64,000 nt of DNA from Verrucomicrobiia bacterium (GTDB lineage: Bacteria > Verrucomicrobiota > Verrucomicrobiia > Limisphaerales > Pedosphaeraceae): contig DATAUW010000021.1 of NCBI GenBank assembly GCA_036268055.1, positions 1 to 64,000 of the forward strand. The letters run 5' to 3'. The translations under genes and the position numbers were made by a program. Every line of letters starts with the position of its first letter. Within the stretch, counting starts at the first letter, position 1. The notes beneath the pieces are model-generated. The model was not told where the DNA came from. It worked only from the letters and a program-made list of their open reading frames with translations, and did not search any database. Shown piece by piece: positions 62,963 through 64,000 of the stretch.

Positions 62963-64000
62963 AGGAACGCAGCCATCGCCGTTTTTTTGTAAAAATTATT
63001 ACGCTGCTAAGCGTCCTTGTGTGTATGCCTGTTGTTAGTGCCAAATCGGATTCAGCGAAATCGGATTGGAAACAGCTGCCGAATCTCCCCGACCGCGTTG
63101 GTTTTGCCGGAGCATTTGCAGGGGTGAGCCACGGCGCATTGATTGTTGCCGGTGGCGCGAATTTTCCCGGTGCGATGCCTTGGGACGGCGGCCAAAAAGT
63201 TTGGCATGATTCCATTTTTATTTTGCCGAAGCCCGGCGGCCAATGGGCGACCGGTTTTAAGCTGCCGCGCCCGCTAGGTTATGGCGTTTCTGTCACTACG
63301 CCGACCGGTGTGTTGTGTTGTGGCGGCTCGGATGCTCAACAACATTTCCGCGATGTGTTTTTGCTCAGTTGGCGCGATGGAAGAATTGAAATCAAAAATT
63401 TTCCGCCGCTACCGCTACCGCTGGCCAACGGTTGTGGTGCGTTGATGGGCGATGTGCTTTATGTCGCGGGAGGCATTGATACTCCGACCGCCACCAATGC
63501 GTTGAATAATTTCTGGTCGCTCGATTTGTCGCATACTAATGCCGGATGGACGCAACTGGGACCCTGGCCGGGACCGGCGCGGATGCTTTCGGTAGCGGGT
63601 GCGTGGCACGGAAATTTTTATTTATTCAGCGGCGTTTCATTGGCGGGAGACGCGGCGGGCAAACCGGTGCGCCGTTACTTAACCGATGCTTATTGTTTTA
63701 CTCCTGGTCATGGCTGGAAAAAGATTTCGGACTTGCCACGAGCGGCGGTGGCCGCGCCCTCGCCCGCCGCGAACTTTGGGAACGAATTAATTATCGTCAG
63801 CGGCGACGATGGACGACTCGTAAATTTTGAGCCAAAATCCGCGCATCCCGGATTTCCGAAAACGGTGCTTCACTACGAACCGCATGCGGATAAATGGACC
63901 GAGTCCCGCGATTCCCTAATATCACGAGCGACTGCGCCGATGACCGTATGGCATAATCTCGCCGTGATTCCCAACGGCGAAGCGCGACCCGGCTATCGCA
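62959..64000 (+). CDS. nanM: NanM-like kelch-repeat N-acetylneuraminate mutarotase (3' end outside window)
   Basis: Six-bladed kelch propeller expected to convert alpha-sialic acid, as released by sialidases, to the beta anomer. It is open from the ATG at 62959 to the window end (347 codons). A signal peptide (about 1-26; VKIITLLSVLVCMPVVSA) is followed by the hallmark segments LIVAGGANFPGAMPWDGG, KVWHDSIFILP, DVLYVAGGIDTPTATNALN and NEWHN-like WHNLAVIPNGEARPG. The overlap with the sialidase stop (ATGA) shows translational coupling. The missing part should be only the last blade or so. Confidence 0.88.
   Translation, partial: MKERSHRRFFVKIITLLSVLVCMPVVSAKSDSAKSDWKQLPNLPDRVGFAGAFAGVSHGALIVAGGANFPGAMPWDGGQKVWHDSIFILPKPGGQWATGFKLPRPLGYGVSVTTPTGVLCCGGSDAQQHFRDVFLLSWRDGRIEIKNFPPLPLPLANGCGALMGDVLYVAGGIDTPTATNALNNFWSLDLSHTNAGWTQLGPWPGPARMLSVAGAWHGNFYLFSGVSLAGDAAGKPVRRYLTDAYCFTPGHGWKKISDLPRAAVAAPSPAANFGNELIIVSGDDGRLVNFEPKSAHPGFPKTVLHYEPHADKWTESRDSLISRATAPMTVWHNLAVIPNGEARPGYR

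Overview
The window looks like a chromosomal segment of a free-living, Gram-negative verrucomicrobial bacterium, probably of the Pedosphaera/Limisphaera type. This is inferred from gene style, not from a marker gene. The evidence is: many large secreted beta-rich proteins (LamG, autotransporter-type repeats, NHL) that share a C-terminal domain ending in F-[FY]-R; Tat-exported Gfo/Idh/MocA oxidoreductases; isolated H-loop pseudopilins with the [20 protein letters not shown] leader and a C-terminal ADGH motif; an lpxA gene (lipid A, hence an outer membrane); few clear Shine-Dalgarno sites; and moderately high GC.

Layout. 0-3 kb: end of sufB, a RelB/ParE-type toxin-antitoxin pair, sufC and rsmD. 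3-18 kb: secreted proteins (a C1q-like protein, a GH25 lysozyme with LamG, an NHL protein carrying an 8-residue IVAQGGGN repeat, a sedolisin protease, a cytochrome c/sugar dehydrogenase fusion), plus a Gfo/Idh oxidoreductase, a ModE-like regulator and a fatty acid desaturase. 18-34 kb: mostly core metabolism (YbgC thioesterase, moeA, lpxA, radC, pyrimidine-nucleoside phosphorylase) and a fabD-fabG-acpP-fabF cluster. Downstream of fabF, on the same strand, lie an uncharacterised PIN-domain pair and a membrane-anchored J-domain protein. 34-42 kb: a PRC-PRC-BON protein, an MscS channel, tRNA-Leu(CAG), a complete ISKra4-like insertion sequence with inverted repeats and target duplication, an integrase-like remnant, and a two-component system.

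42-49 kb: a giant autotransporter-repeat protein, a pseudopilin and a Tat-exported oxidoreductase. 49-52 kb: a decayed accessory patch in which fragments of one verrucomicrobial RHS protein alternate with unrelated orphan ORFs, one of them resembling WapI-type immunity proteins. 52.7-64 kb: a probable sialic acid catabolic locus. It comprises a GntR/LacI-hybrid regulator, a divergent triple-LamG protein, a pseudopilin, a eukaryote-type N-acetylneuraminate lyase, a second DHDPS-family enzyme, an exported sialidase and a NanM-like mutarotase that runs off the window. The sialidase would release sialic acid from glycans, the mutarotase would supply the preferred anomer and the lyase would cleave it to ManNAc and pyruvate.

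The strongest leads for something not well described are: the C-terminal domain shared by five unrelated secreted proteins; the repeated locus plan 'large secreted beta protein, pseudopilin, sugar enzyme'; the PIN/partner pair; and the RHS cassette graveyard. Several single-base frameshifts are also visible (a J-domain protein tail, a tiny MGDKSPK-type gene, an orphan cassette). No CRISPR array, rRNA or prophage was seen.
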